A stretch of DNA of 64,000 nt, taken from NCBI RefSeq assembly GCF_000833605.1, contig NZ_JXTG01000001.1, positions 384,585 through 448,584 of the forward strand, given 5' to 3'. Below are positions 27,764-37,174 of the stretch, piece by piece. The stretch's first letter is position 1; each line of letters starts with the position of its first letter. The translations under genes were made by a program, and so were the position numbers. The notes beneath the pieces were generated by a model that was not told the origin of the DNA, did not search any database, and saw only the letters and a program-made list of their open reading frames with translations. This stretch comes from Anoxybacillus ayderensis. Lineage in GTDB: Bacteria; Bacillota; Bacilli; Bacillales; Anoxybacillaceae.

Positions 27764-28996
27764 ATGAAAGCAGAACTCATTGCGGTCGGTTCAGAACTTT
27801 TACTTGGTCAAATTGCAAATACGAACGCTCAGTTTTTATCGCAACAATTAGCTGAAATAGGAATAGATGTGTATTACCATACGGTTGTTGGCGATAACCC
27901 TCAAAGGCTTACACATGCGATTGAAGTAGCGAAGCAACGCTCGAACTTAATCATTTTCACAGGGGGACTTGGTCCGACAAAAGACGATTTAACGAAAGAA
28001 ACAATTGCAAACATGTTAAATAAATCGCTCGTTTTAGATGAAGAAGCATGGCGTTCTATTTGTGATTATTTTTCGAAAACGAAGCGCCCAATGTCTCCGA
28101 ACAATCGAAAACAAGCGCTCGTATTGGAAGGAAGTTATGTATTAAAAAATGAACATGGGATGGCCCCGGGAATGGCAATAACTGTTGATCACATCACGTA
28201 CATGCTCCTCCCGGGACCGCCAAAAGAAATGCAACCGATGTTCATCAAATATGGACGTCCTTTTTTATTGCAAAAACGTCATGTTCGCGAGAAAATTGTT
28301 TCACGTGTTCTTCGCTTTTTTCATATCGGTGAATCACAGTTAGAAGCAGAAATTGAGGATTTCATCGATGCTCAAACAAATCCGACGATTGCTCCACTTG
28401 CGTCCGATGGTGAAGTAACTCTTCGCTTAACAGCGAAACATGAGCGTGAAGAAGAAGCAAAGCGGCTCATTGATGAGTTGGAGCAAAACATTTTAGCCCG
28501 CGTTCGTCCTTACTTTTACGGTTATAATGATGACACGTTGTTTAGCAAATTGTTAGCTACATTGAAAGAAAACAATCAGACGCTCGCTGTTGCTGAAAGT
28601 TTAACGGGAGGTTTATTTTTAGAAGAAATGACAGCACTCCCAACAGCTTCTACAGTTATCGCGGGGGGAGTTGTTTGTTATACGAATGAAATAAAGGAAA
28701 ATGTGCTCCATGTGCCGAAAGAAATATTACAAACGGAGGGGGCAGTTAGTGAACGATGTGCGCAGTTGATGGCAGAAAATGTTCGAAAACTTTGTGGAAG
28801 CGATATCGGTATTAGTTTTACAGGTGTTGCAGGACCGAACGAGTTGGAAGGAAAGCCAGTAGGAACGGTATGGATAGGGATTGCGATAGAACAAGGGACA
28901 AAGACATTTGGCCTCACATTATCAGGCGGACGCCGAGCCATTCGGATGCGTACAGCAAAATACGGTTGTTATTATTTGCTGCAATTGCTACATTAA
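27764..28996 (+). CDS. cinA: CinA (competence/damage-inducible protein, nicotinamide-nucleotide amidohydrolase family)
   Basis: A 410-residue two-domain protein. The N-terminal MoaB/COG1058 domain has [19 protein letters not shown] and [15 protein letters not shown]; the C-terminal amidohydrolase domain has [14 protein letters not shown] and SFTGVAGP. Such proteins recycle oxidised or deamidated pyridine nucleotides. In Bacillus it can be cotranscribed with recA under competence control. About 105 bases separate it from recA, with the recA promoter in between. Confidence 0.93.
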   Translation: MKAELIAVGSELLLGQIANTNAQFLSQQLAEIGIDVYYHTVVGDNPQRLTHAIEVAKQRSNLIIFTGGLGPTKDDLTKETIANMLNKSLVLDEEAWRSICDYFSKTKRPMSPNNRKQALVLEGSYVLKNEHGMAPGMAITVDHITYMLLPGPPKEMQPMFIKYGRPFLLQKRHVREKIVSRVLRFFHIGESQLEAEIEDFIDAQTNPTIAPLASDGEVTLRLTAKHEREEEAKRLIDELEQNILARVRPYFYGYNDDTLFSKLLATLKENNQTLAVAESLTGGLFLEEMTALPTASTVIAGGVVCYTNEIKENVLHVPKEILQTEGAVSERCAQLMAENVRKLCGSDIGISFTGVAGPNELEGKPVGTVWIGIAIEQGTKTFGLTLSGGRRAIRMRTAKYGCYYLLQLLH

Positions 28997-29000
28997 TTTA

Positions 29001-29014
29001 CGAACACTCATTCG
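29001..29014. promoter_or_regulatory. LexA (SOS) box upstream of recA
   Basis: CGAACACTCATTCG fits the Gram-positive SOS consensus CGAAC-N4-GTTCG with one mismatch. It lies immediately upstream of the recA -35 element. Confidence 0.7.
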
Positions 29015-29021
29015 ATTTTTC

Positions 29022-29050
29022 TTGGCAAATAAATAGAAAAGCTGTATAGT
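29022..29050 (+). promoter_or_regulatory. recA promoter
   Basis: TTGGCA at 29022-29027 and TATAGT at 29045-29050, 17 bases apart, form a good sigma-A promoter next to the LexA box. Confidence 0.75.
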
Positions 29051-29101
29051 AATAAGTAGCAGTTACTGCTTTATTTTTCACAAGCAAAAGGAGGAGTTTC
29101 T

Positions 29102-29710
29102 TTGAACGATCGTCAAGCAGCATTAGAACAAGCGTTAAAGCAAATTGAGAAGCAGTTTGGAAAAGGTTCAATTATGAAGCTAGGGGAGCAAACAGATCGT
29201 CAAATTTCGACGGTATCGAGCGGCTCTCTTGCCCTTGATATTGCGCTAGGCGTAGGAGGATATCCGCGCGGACGGATTATTGAAATTTACGGTCCGGAGT
29301 CTTCGGGGAAAACAACGGTTGCCCTTCACGCGATTGCAGAAGTGCAAAAGCAAGGAGGTCAAGCTGCATTTATTGATGCGGAACATGCGTTAGACCCTAT
29401 TTATGCTGAAAAATTAGGGGTTAATATCGATGAATTGTTGCTTTCACAGCCAGATACAGGAGAGCAAGCGTTAGAAATCGCCGAAGCACTTGTGCGAAGC
29501 GGGGCAGTTGACATTATCGTCATTGACTCAGTCGCAGCTCTTGTTCCGAAGGCAGAAATTGAAGGGGAAATGGGGGATGCTCACGTTGGATTGCAGGCGC
29601 GACTCATGTCCCAAGCGCTACGTAAACTATCAGGCGCCATCAACAAATCTAAAACGATTGCTATCTTCATTAACCAAATAAGGGAAAAAGTGGGAGTTAT
29701 GTTTGGAAAT
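29102..29710 (+). CDS. recA: RecA recombinase, exon 1 (residues 1-203)
   Basis: First coding part of RecA, from TTG 29102 (AGGAGG upstream) to the codon for Asn203. It contains Walker [21 protein letters not shown], Walker B region [17 protein letters not shown], the L1 loop [10 protein letters not shown] and the beginning of the L2 loop, VGVMFGN. Without splicing the frame would go on for five unrelated residues and stop at 29726-29728. Joined to 30695-31123 it gives a complete 345-residue RecA reading MFGN-PETTPGG across the junction. RecA drives homologous recombination and activates LexA cleavage. Confidence 0.95.
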
Positions 29711-30694
29711 CGATATATGGTTGCTTAATTTCGTTACATGTTCACAAATTGTAGTTCTTTCTATATCCTCTCTCTAGGAGGAGATATGATTTGGTTGTTA
29801 AAGTGGGAAATAGAACATTTAGAAATATAGAGCAGTGGCAAGTTGATTATATCGTTCAAAATTCGAACAAGAAATTAACCGAAATATCGCGTGAAACACG
29901 GTTAGATCCTCGAAGGATTGGGGAAATCATCAAACTTTTAGGAATACAGAGGCAGAGACATTGGAAGGTGTATTTACCCAAAACAGAAGAGGTTGAGAGG
30001 GAGTTAAGAAATCCTTATTTATCCCACGTAGAGATCGCTAAAAAGTATGGTGTAACTGATACTTGTGTGGCAAAGAGAAGAAAAGAACTTGGGGTGAAGG
30101 TTCGACGGAAAAACTTTGATACACAAATCGAGCAACAGGTTGAACAAATTCTTGAACAACTTGATCTAGCGTATATAAAACAAAAACGAATAGATAAATG
30201 GTCTATTGATTTTTATCTTGGAAGAAAACATTGTATCGATGTCCATGGTGAATGGGCTCACTCAACAAAAAAGGTACAAGATCGAGATGTTAGAAAGAGA
30301 GAATATTTATCAAAAAAAGGCTATCGTTATTTGGTTATATACGAAAAAGAACTACAAAATATTGAACATGTAACAGAAAAAATTAAGCAATTTACTCTGG
30401 GTTTCCCTTGCTAGTGATAGCAAGAAAAAAACCTTGTGAACCCGATTGCCTAGGGGTGTGCGAAGTTTGTATACTTCGTGCTAACGGTGGAGCCCTCCAA
30501 GATTTATGGGGTAATACCGTGCCAAGCCTTACTACTTTTATAGTAAGGAAGGTGTAGAGACTACCGAAAGGGGCATATGTTGCCACTGAGTAGGGTACAG
30601 CAGAGGATAGGCTACTGCTGGAAGCGCAAGGCTCTCCATGTTTGGAGATGAAGATATAGTCCACCCTATAGAGATGGTAAATCTATAGGATGTG
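29711..30694 (+). mobile_element. Group I intron in recA (984 bases)
   Basis: The recA frame is interrupted exactly between a T-ending exon (GGAAAT) and CCAGAG, and the intron ends in G, as group I introns require. The core is recognisable: GACTA at 30559-30563 pairs with TAGTC at 30657-30661 (P7), with the typical AAGATATAGTCC context. Many stem-loops precede it, and the 3' end has a perfect hairpin CCTATAGA/TCTATAGG (30665-30672 with 30682-30689). The insert carries its own endonuclease gene. Group I introns in recA are known from Bacillus anthracis relatives and a B. thuringiensis phage. Confidence 0.93.
29791..30414 (+). CDS. Intron-encoded homing endonuclease, EDxHD (Vsr-like) type
   Basis: Encodes 207 residues from TTG 29791, with AGGAGGAG 7 bases upstream. 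The N-terminal half has two helix-turn-helix-like segments (LTEISRETRLDPRRIGEIIK and SHVEIAKKYGVTDTCVAKRR) for DNA recognition. The C-terminal half has a Vsr/EDxHD-like nuclease core: KWSIDFYLGRKHCIDVHGEW, then RDVRKREYLSKKGYRYLVIY. This resembles I-Bth0305I, the endonuclease of the recA intron in B. thuringiensis phage 0305phi8-36, by memory. It should cut intron-less recA and promote homing. Its Arg codons are mostly AGA/AGG/CGA, unlike its host gene. Confidence 0.85.
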   Translation: MVVKVGNRTFRNIEQWQVDYIVQNSNKKLTEISRETRLDPRRIGEIIKLLGIQRQRHWKVYLPKTEEVERELRNPYLSHVEIAKKYGVTDTCVAKRRKELGVKVRRKNFDTQIEQQVEQILEQLDLAYIKQKRIDKWSIDFYLGRKHCIDVHGEWAHSTKKVQDRDVRKREYLSKKGYRYLVIYEKELQNIEHVTEKIKQFTLGFPC

Positions 30695-31123
30695 CCAGAG
30701 ACAACTCCTGGAGGCCGTGCATTAAAGTTTTATGCGTCTGTTCGTTTAGAAGTGCGTCGTGCAGAACAAATTAAACAAGGCAACGACATGGTTGGAAATA
30801 AGACGAAAATTAAAGTTGTGAAAAACAAAGTGGCGCCGCCGTTTAAAACAGCGGATGTAGATATTATGTATGGCGAAGGAATTTCAAAAGAAGGCGAAAT
30901 TATTGATATGGGTGCTGAACTCGACATTATTCAAAAAAGTGGCGCTTGGTATTCATATAAAGATGAGCGACTAGGACAAGGGCGAGAAAATGCAAAACAA
31001 TTTTTAAAGGAAAATCCACACATTATGGAAGAAATTGCGCGTGAAATTCGCCAACATTATGGCATTACAGCAGGGGCATCGACGACATCTGTGCGCGAAG
31101 ATGATCTAGACTTTTTAGAATAA
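30695..31123 (+). CDS. recA: RecA recombinase, exon 2 (residues 204-345)
   Basis: Second coding part of RecA, beginning with Pro204 in the L2 DNA-binding loop ([20 protein letters not shown]) and running through the C-terminal domain ([20 protein letters not shown]) to the acidic tail [12 protein letters not shown] at 30692 would open this frame by itself, but that codon belongs to the intron and has no ribosome site. The exon is intact and in frame with exon 1 once the 984-base insert is removed. Confidence 0.95.
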   Translation, partial: PETTPGGRALKFYASVRLEVRRAEQIKQGNDMVGNKTKIKVVKNKVAPPFKTADVDIMYGEGISKEGEIIDMGAELDIIQKSGAWYSYKDERLGQGRENAKQFLKENPHIMEEIAREIRQHYGITAGASTTSVREDDLDFLE

Positions 31124-31181
31124 TAAAAAGGTCGCCTTGCTTCAATAAAAAAGTGATTATGTGCATATATAGTTATGGAAA

Positions 31182-31217
31182 GGGTGCTCCGTTATTTCTG
31201 GAACACCCTCTTTTTTT
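31182..31217 (+). terminator. Terminator after recA
   Basis: GGGTG-CTCC near 31182-31190 pairs with GGA-CACCC near 31200-31209, followed by TCTTTTTTT. The following 31218-31391 holds the rny promoter region and no gene. Confidence 0.7.
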
Positions 31218-31391
31218 GGAAAATAAAGCGATATGAAACGCTTTCCCACAATGACAAGCCTTGACAATATGGAAGGTCACCTTTAAAATGTACATGTATA
31301 TTTGACAATTTTGAAGTGTATGTTGAATGGTTGCAATGTACATGCCGACATTGATGAAGTAACGAATTTATAGCAAGAGGAGGTGAGGACA

Positions 31392-32948
31392 ATGGGTGAA
31401 ACGATCATCTCCGCTTTGCTTGCCCTAGTCGTCGGTGCAGTTGTTGGCTTTTTTGTTCGTAAATCCATTGCCGAGGCAAAAATTGGTGGTGCACAAGCAG
31501 CTGCCAAACAAATGATCGAAGAAGCGAAACGAGAAGCAGACGCATTGAAAAAAGAGGCGCTTCTTGAAGCAAAGGATGAGATTCACAAACTTCGCGTTGA
31601 AGCAGAACGAGAAATTCGCGAACGAAGAAGTGAGTTACAAAAACAGGAAAACCGTTTGTTGCAAAAGGAAGAGAATCTCGATCGAAAGGATGAAGCGTTA
31701 AACAAGCGAGAAGCATTGCTTGAAAAGAAAGAGAATTCTCTGAATGAAAGACAACAGCATATTGAAGAGATGGAAAGCAAAGTGGAAGAACTCGTTCGAA
31801 AAGAACAAGCTGAACTAGAGCGCATTTCTAGTTTGACGCGTGATGATGCACGCCAAATCATTTTAGAACGTGTAGAAAAAGAACTTTCGCATGAAATTGC
31901 GCTCATGGTTAAAGAAGCAGAAACGAAAGCGAAAGAAGAAGCGGATAAAAAAGCAAAAGAAATTTTATCGCTTGCCATTCAACGTTGTGCTGCTGATCAT
32001 GTAGCAGAAACAACTGTATCTGTTGTGAACTTGCCGAATGACGAAATGAAAGGCCGAATCATCGGACGTGAAGGGCGTAACATTCGTACATTAGAAACGT
32101 TAACAGGTATTGACCTTATCATTGATGATACGCCGGAAGCGGTCATTTTATCTGGTTTTGATCCGATCCGTCGTGAAACAGCGCGCATCGCGCTAGATAA
32201 ACTCGTTCAAGACGGGCGTATCCATCCAGCACGAATTGAAGAGATGGTCGAGAAGGCGAGAAGAGAAGTGGATGAGCATATTCGTGAAGTGGGAGAACAA
32301 ACGACGTTTGAAGTTGGTGTCCACGGATTGCATCCAGATTTAATTAAAATTTTAGGGCGTTTGAAGTTCCGTACAAGCTATGGACAAAATGTGCTTAAAC
32401 ATTCGATGGAAGTTGCATATTTAGCTGGTTTAATGGCAGCTGAGTTAGGGGAAGATGAAATGCTCGCAAGACGAGCAGGTCTCCTTCATGACATCGGAAA
32501 AGCTGTTGACCATGAAGTAGAAGGAAGCCATGTCGAAATCGGGGTAGAGCTCGCGACGAAATATAAAGAGCATCCGGTTGTCATTAACAGCATTGCGTCC
32601 CATCATGGCGATACGGAACCGACGTCGATTATCGCTGTTCTTGTCGCTGCTGCAGACGCTTTATCTGCTGCTCGACCAGGCGCTCGTAGCGAAACATTGG
32701 AAAACTACATTCGTCGACTTGAGAAGCTTGAAGAAATTGCTGAGTCGTATGAAGGTGTTGAAAAATCATATGCTATCCAAGCTGGACGTGAAATTCGTAT
32801 CATGGTTAAGCCAGATCTAATTGATGACTTGGAAGCGCACCGTTTAGCGCGTGATATTCGCAAGCGTATCGAAGAAGAACTTGATTACCCAGGGCATATT
32901 AAAGTCACGGTGATTCGCGAAACACGAGCTGTTGAATACGCAAAGTAA
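31392..32948 (+). CDS. rny: Ribonuclease Y
   Basis: Membrane-anchored endoribonuclease of 518 residues that starts mRNA decay. One N-terminal membrane helix is followed by a long charged coiled coil (about residues 30-200), a KH domain ([21 protein letters not shown]) and the HD domain with [18 protein letters not shown] chose ATG 31392 with AGGAGGTG upstream. The upstream terminator and the ymdB gene behind are as in B. subtilis. RicA, encoded further down, is one of its known partners. Confidence 0.95.
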   Translation: MGETIISALLALVVGAVVGFFVRKSIAEAKIGGAQAAAKQMIEEAKREADALKKEALLEAKDEIHKLRVEAEREIRERRSELQKQENRLLQKEENLDRKDEALNKREALLEKKENSLNERQQHIEEMESKVEELVRKEQAELERISSLTRDDARQIILERVEKELSHEIALMVKEAETKAKEEADKKAKEILSLAIQRCAADHVAETTVSVVNLPNDEMKGRIIGREGRNIRTLETLTGIDLIIDDTPEAVILSGFDPIRRETARIALDKLVQDGRIHPARIEEMVEKARREVDEHIREVGEQTTFEVGVHGLHPDLIKILGRLKFRTSYGQNVLKHSMEVAYLAGLMAAELGEDEMLARRAGLLHDIGKAVDHEVEGSHVEIGVELATKYKEHPVVINSIASHHGDTEPTSIIAVLVAAADALSAARPGARSETLENYIRRLEKLEEIAESYEGVEKSYAIQAGREIRIMVKPDLIDDLEAHRLARDIRKRIEEELDYPGHIKVTVIRETRAVEYAK

Positions 32949-32980
32949 AAGCTACTCCTTATTCGGGGTAGCTTTTTCGT
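32947..32980 (+). terminator. Terminator after rny
   Basis: AAAAGCTACTCC at 32947-32958 pairs with GGGGTAGCTTTT at 32965-32976, ending in a T-run. Confidence 0.75.
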
Positions 32981-33047
32981 ATTGATAAATGCTTTATTTT
33001 GTGCGAAACTGAAAAATAGAGATCATGAGCATAGAAAGGGTAGTACG

Positions 33048-33842
33048 ATGAAAATATTATTTATCGGTGATGTCGTGGGGCAACCGGGACGAAAAATGAT
33101 TGATGAATATGTGCCGAAACTGAAAGCAAAATATAAGCCTCATGTCATTGTTGTGAACGGTGAAAATGCAGCGGGCGGAAAAGGGATTACCGAAAAAATA
33201 TATCGTCGTTTTGTAGAGATAGGAGTGCATGTAGTAACGCTTGGCAATCACGCGTGGGATAATCGTGAAGTTTTCGAATTTATTGACCAAGCGAAAGTGC
33301 TCGTTCGTCCAGCCAATTTTCCAATAGGTACACCTGGAAAAGGGATCGTATTCGTTCATGTGGAAGGATATGAGGTAGCGATCATTAGCTTACAAGGAAG
33401 AACATTTTTACCAGCGATCGATTGCCCATTTAAAAAAGCGGATGAATTAGTCGAGATGGCGCTTGCGCGAACTCCTTTTATTCTCGTTGATTTTCATGCA
33501 GAAGCAACGAGTGAGAAACAAGCGATGGGATGGTATTTAGATGGCCGAGTAAGCGCAGTAGTTGGCACGCATACACACGTTCAAACAGCTGACTCGCGCA
33601 TTTTGCCAAATGGAACAGGATATATTACTGATGTCGGGATGACGGGTCCCTATGACGGTATTTTAGGGGTTGATCGCGAAGCTGTATTGCGCAAATTTTT
33701 AACAGGACTTCCGGTTCGATTTGAAGTGACGACTGGTCGGGCACAATTGAATGCTGTGCTCATTGAAATAGACGAAAAAAGTGGAAAAACAAGGTCTATC
33801 CAACGAATTATCATCAATGACGATCATCCGTATTTTGACTAG
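33048..33842 (+). CDS. ymdB: YmdB family metallophosphoesterase (2',3'-cyclic phosphodiesterase)
   Basis: A 264-residue metallophosphoesterase. Metal ligands are visible in FIGDVVGQPGRK, NGENAAGGKGIT, LGNHAWDN, VDFHAEATSEK and VGTHTHVQTAD. In B. subtilis YmdB hydrolyses 2',3'-cyclic nucleotides and influences biofilm and motility decisions. ATG 33048 gives the family start MKILFIGDV and has GAAAGGG upstream; the longer open frame has no signal. Confidence 0.92.
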   Translation: MKILFIGDVVGQPGRKMIDEYVPKLKAKYKPHVIVVNGENAAGGKGITEKIYRRFVEIGVHVVTLGNHAWDNREVFEFIDQAKVLVRPANFPIGTPGKGIVFVHVEGYEVAIISLQGRTFLPAIDCPFKKADELVEMALARTPFILVDFHAEATSEKQAMGWYLDGRVSAVVGTHTHVQTADSRILPNGTGYITDVGMTGPYDGILGVDREAVLRKFLTGLPVRFEVTTGRAQLNAVLIEIDEKSGKTRSIQRIIINDDHPYFD

Positions 33843-33967
33843 TTCCTCTTTTAAGATTTTTCTGAAAAAATACATATCATAGCAGGAATACGAGCAAACA
33901 GGGACGAATATATAATGAACAGTACAACTTTTCATAAGCAATTGTTAGAAACGAGGAGGAGCTAGAA

Positions 33968-34228
33968 ATGGAAATATTAAAAGTTTCAGCAAAATCTAAT
34001 CCTAATTCCGTAGCTGGTGCACTTGCAGGCGTGTTAAGAGAACGCGGTGCAGCTGAAATTCAAGCCATTGGCGCAGGTGCATTAAATCAGGCCGTTAAGG
34101 CAGTAGCGATCGCGCGAGGATTCGTAGCACCGAGCGGAGTTGATCTCATTTGTATTCCTGCGTTTACGGACATTCAAATTGATGGGGAAGAGCGGACAGC
34201 AATTAAGCTTATTGTTGAGCCGCGTTAA
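33968..34228 (+). CDS. spoVS: Stage V sporulation protein S
   Basis: SpoVS of 86 residues, complete. It begins MEILKVSAKSNPNSVAGALAG and contains AIGAGALNQAVKAVAIARG; these are nearly invariant in Bacillus. It adopts an Alba-like fold and acts in coat assembly and spore maturation. GAGGAGG precedes ATG. It is a single-gene unit between ymdB and a terminator. Confidence 0.97.
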   Translation: MEILKVSAKSNPNSVAGALAGVLRERGAAEIQAIGAGALNQAVKAVAIARGFVAPSGVDLICIPAFTDIQIDGEERTAIKLIVEPR

Positions 34229-34236
34229 TACACATA

Positions 34237-34271
34237 AACCTGTTTGCTTACATAGCAAACAGGTTATTTTT
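34237..34271 (+). terminator. Terminator after spoVS
   Basis: AACCTGTTTGCT at 34237-34248 pairs with AGCAAACAGGTT at 34254-34265, followed by ATTTTTAT. Confidence 0.75.
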
Positions 34272-34312
34272 ATCATATGCTAAAAGACGAATGTTCGTAT
34301 GGAGGGGTCGTT

Positions 34313-35236
34313 GTGCGTATATTTGACGCTCATTGTGACGTTTTATATCAACTATTTTGTGACCAAGATGTATCGTTTGAGCGGAGTTCATCGCTACATG
34401 TCACATACGATGGATTGAAGCAGGCCGGTGTAACTGTACAAGGATTTGCGATTTATATTCCGAAACATGTCAGACCAGAGTCACGCTTTTTTGTCGCGTT
34501 AGAGATGATTGATTATTTTTACGAGAAAATTGTGTCGCAACCGAATATGAAAGTTGTTCGCTCAAAAAAAGAAATCGATCAACTACAACCGAATGAAATT
34601 GGAGCGATGCTCACATTAGAAGGATGTGAAGCTATAGGAGAAAGTTTAACGCAGTTGCGCACACTTCTTCGCCTCGGTGTTCGTTCTGTTGGTTTAACGT
34701 GGAATGATGCGAATATGGTAGCAGACGGTGCTCTAGAGCAACGTGGGGGAGGGTTGACGAGATTCGGAAAAGAAGTCGTTCAATTATTAAATGAACAACA
34801 GTGTTGGACAGATGTATCTCATTTAAGTGAACGAGCGTTTTGGGATGTTATGGAATTAGCTCACTATCCGATCGCTTCACATTCGAATGCATATACGCTT
34901 TGTCCGCATCCTCGCAATTTGCGTGATGATCAAATTCAAGCGCTCATTAAGAAAAATGGAGTCATCGGTGTGACGTTTGTTCCGCAATTTTTGCGTCACG
35001 ATGCCCATACGACAACGGTGACAGATGTATTACGGCATGTCGATCATATTTGTTCGTTAGGTGGAGAAAATCACATCGGTTTTGGATCTGATTTTGACGG
35101 TATGTTTGAAACGGTTGATCAATTGGAAAATGTTTCTCATTATCCGCATTTCATTGATGAATTGTTAAAGCATTTTAAAGAGGAGCAGGTAAAAAAATTT
35201 TTGTTTTGCAATTTTTATGAGCGAATCCCCCAATAA
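34313..35236 (+). CDS. Membrane dipeptidase (peptidase family M19)
   Basis: Zinc dipeptidase of 307 residues, related to renal dipeptidase. The first metal motif HxD is in FDAHCDVLYQLF, the bridging glutamate in LTLEGCEAIG, further His ligands in ASHSNAYTLCPHPRN, and GFGSDFDG near the C-terminus. I chose GTG 34313 behind GGAGGGG; the longer frame has no site. In B. subtilis tdh-kbl occupy this place, so the neighbourhood is rearranged. The physiological substrate is not evident. Confidence 0.85.
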   Translation: MRIFDAHCDVLYQLFCDQDVSFERSSSLHVTYDGLKQAGVTVQGFAIYIPKHVRPESRFFVALEMIDYFYEKIVSQPNMKVVRSKKEIDQLQPNEIGAMLTLEGCEAIGESLTQLRTLLRLGVRSVGLTWNDANMVADGALEQRGGGLTRFGKEVVQLLNEQQCWTDVSHLSERAFWDVMELAHYPIASHSNAYTLCPHPRNLRDDQIQALIKKNGVIGVTFVPQFLRHDAHTTTVTDVLRHVDHICSLGGENHIGFGSDFDGMFETVDQLENVSHYPHFIDELLKHFKEEQVKKFLFCNFYERIPQ

Positions 35237-35435
35237 AATCGAAAGAAAAATTCACATTTTTGTAACAAATATGTTGCAATTTTTTTTCAATAGGGCTAGA
35301 ATGAAAGCGTTTAGTATATGAAATTTTTCAAAAAATTTATTAAGCGAAATGGTAGAGCTTTTTTTGGAAAAGTGCTACACTTATAATCGTAAAACGTTAC
35401 GTTACAATTGATGGAACTTTAAAGGGGTGTAAGAC

Positions 35436-37172
35436 ATGATTAGTCAACTTTCGTGGAAAGTTGGAGGACAACAAGGGGAAGGTATTGAAAGTACGGGAGA
35501 GATATTCTCCATTGCGCTCAACCGACTAGGCTACTATTTATACGGTTATCGCCACTTTTCATCTCGCATTAAAGGTGGCCACACGAACAATAAAATTCGT
35601 GTTAGCACGACACAAGTTCGTTCGATTGCCGATGATCTTGATATATTAGTAGCTTTTGACCAAGAGACAATTGATTTCAACTTTCATGAGTTACGTCAAG
35701 GTGGGATCGTCATCGCAGACGCGAAGTTTAATCCGACGATTCCGGACGAGTCAAGAGCTACGTTGTATGCGGTTCCATTTACAGATATTGCAACAGAATT
35801 AGGAACAGCATTAATGAAAAACATGGTTGCAGTCGGAGCTTCTAGCGCAGTACTCGGTCTCGATATTAGCGTATATGAAGGGGTCGTTCAGGAGATTTTC
35901 GGTCGCAAAGGCGAACAAGTTGTTGCAAAAAATATGGAAGCGATCAGAGCGGGCGCTCAGTTTATGCGTGAACAGCTTGGCGACAACATTCAATTAATGC
36001 AGCTTGAAAAAGCAGATGGCAAAAAGAGAATGTTTATGATTGGAAACGACGCGATTGCGCTTGGCGCACTTGCTGGCGGTTCACGTTTTATGGCTGCTTA
36101 TCCAATTACACCTGCATCTGAGATTATGGAATATTTAATTAAAAAGCTTCCGCAGTTTGGTGGCACGGTCATTCAAACAGAGGATGAAATTGCTGCTTGT
36201 ACAATGGCTATTGGTGCAAACTATGCGGGTGTGCGTACGTTAACAGCTTCGGCTGGGCCGGGTCTTTCGCTCATGATGGAAGCGATCGGATTAGCTGGAA
36301 TTACAGAAACGCCGATTGTCATTGTTGATACGCAACGCGGTGGCCCAAGTACAGGTCTTCCGACGAAACAAGAGCAGTCAGATTTAATGGCTATGATTTA
36401 CGGTACACATGGTGAGATTCCGAAAGTAGTCATCGCTCCGAGTACTGTACAAGAAGCGTTTTACGATATGGTCGAAGCGTTTAACATTGCAGAAGAATAT
36501 CAATGCCCAGTCATCGTTTTAACAGACTTACAACTTTCGCTAGGAAAGCAAACTGTTGAGCCGCTAGAGTACGACAAAATTGAAATTCGTCGCGGCAAGC
36601 TTGTCACAGGAGAACTTCCTGAAATTCCGGACAAAGGTTGCTTCAAACGATATGAAGTGACTGAAGACGGTGTGTCACCACGCGTATTGCCGGGAATGAA
36701 AAACGGTATTCACCATGTGACAGGTGTTGAGCACGATGAAACAGGTCGTCCTTCTGAAGTAGCAGCGAACCGTATTGCACAAATGGATAAGCGTTTACGC
36801 AAGTTAAAACATATTCAATTCCCGACACCAGTTCATAAACATGTGAAGCATGAAGAAGCAGATATATTAATTGTCGGATTTAACTCGACGCGCGGGGCGA
36901 TTGAAGAGGCGATGGAACGATTAGAACGCGATGGTATAAAAGTGAACCATGCTCACGTTCGTCTCATTCATCCATTCCCGACGGAAGAAATGTTGCCGCT
37001 TGTGCAATCAGCGAAAAAAGTTGTTGTCGTTGAAAATAACGCAACAGGACAACTTGCCAACATCTTAAAAATGAACGTTGGACATGCTGAGAAAGTATTT
37101 AACGTGTTGAAGTATGATGGCAACCCGTTCTTACCGCACGAAGTTTATACAAAATGCAAGGAGTTGTTTTAA
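35436..37172 (+). CDS. korA: 2-oxoacid:ferredoxin oxidoreductase, alpha subunit (gamma-alpha fusion)
   Basis: A 578-residue subunit combining the gamma domain (residues 1-190: GGQQGEGIESTGEIFSIALN, KGGHTNNKIRVS) and the alpha domain (AAYPITPASEIMEYL, SAGPGLSLMMEAIGLAG, the QEQSDLMAMIYG segment). With the beta subunit it converts 2-oxoglutarate or another 2-oxoacid to the acyl-CoA with reduction of ferredoxin. It is found in many aerobic bacilli next to miaB. The specific 2-oxoacid cannot be decided from sequence alone. Overlap with the beta frame is nil once the right start is used. Confidence 0.88.
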   Translation: MISQLSWKVGGQQGEGIESTGEIFSIALNRLGYYLYGYRHFSSRIKGGHTNNKIRVSTTQVRSIADDLDILVAFDQETIDFNFHELRQGGIVIADAKFNPTIPDESRATLYAVPFTDIATELGTALMKNMVAVGASSAVLGLDISVYEGVVQEIFGRKGEQVVAKNMEAIRAGAQFMREQLGDNIQLMQLEKADGKKRMFMIGNDAIALGALAGGSRFMAAYPITPASEIMEYLIKKLPQFGGTVIQTEDEIAACTMAIGANYAGVRTLTASAGPGLSLMMEAIGLAGITETPIVIVDTQRGGPSTGLPTKQEQSDLMAMIYGTHGEIPKVVIAPSTVQEAFYDMVEAFNIAEEYQCPVIVLTDLQLSLGKQTVEPLEYDKIEIRRGKLVTGELPEIPDKGCFKRYEVTEDGVSPRVLPGMKNGIHHVTGVEHDETGRPSEVAANRIAQMDKRLRKLKHIQFPTPVHKHVKHEEADILIVGFNSTRGAIEEAMERLERDGIKVNHAHVRLIHPFPTEEMLPLVQSAKKVVVVENNATGQLANILKMNVGHAEKVFNVLKYDGNPFLPHEVYTKCKELF

Positions 37173-37174
37173 AC

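Noticed and set aside
30692..31123. Separate gene for a short RecA-like C-terminal protein
   Set aside because: Its GTG lies in the intron end without ribosome site, and joining to exon 1 gives a perfect RecA, so it is an exon.
31583..31978. Long minus-strand frames opposite the RNase Y coiled coil
   Set aside because: Ser/Arg-rich shadow of a Glu/Lys-rich coding strand; no start signal and no family resemblance.
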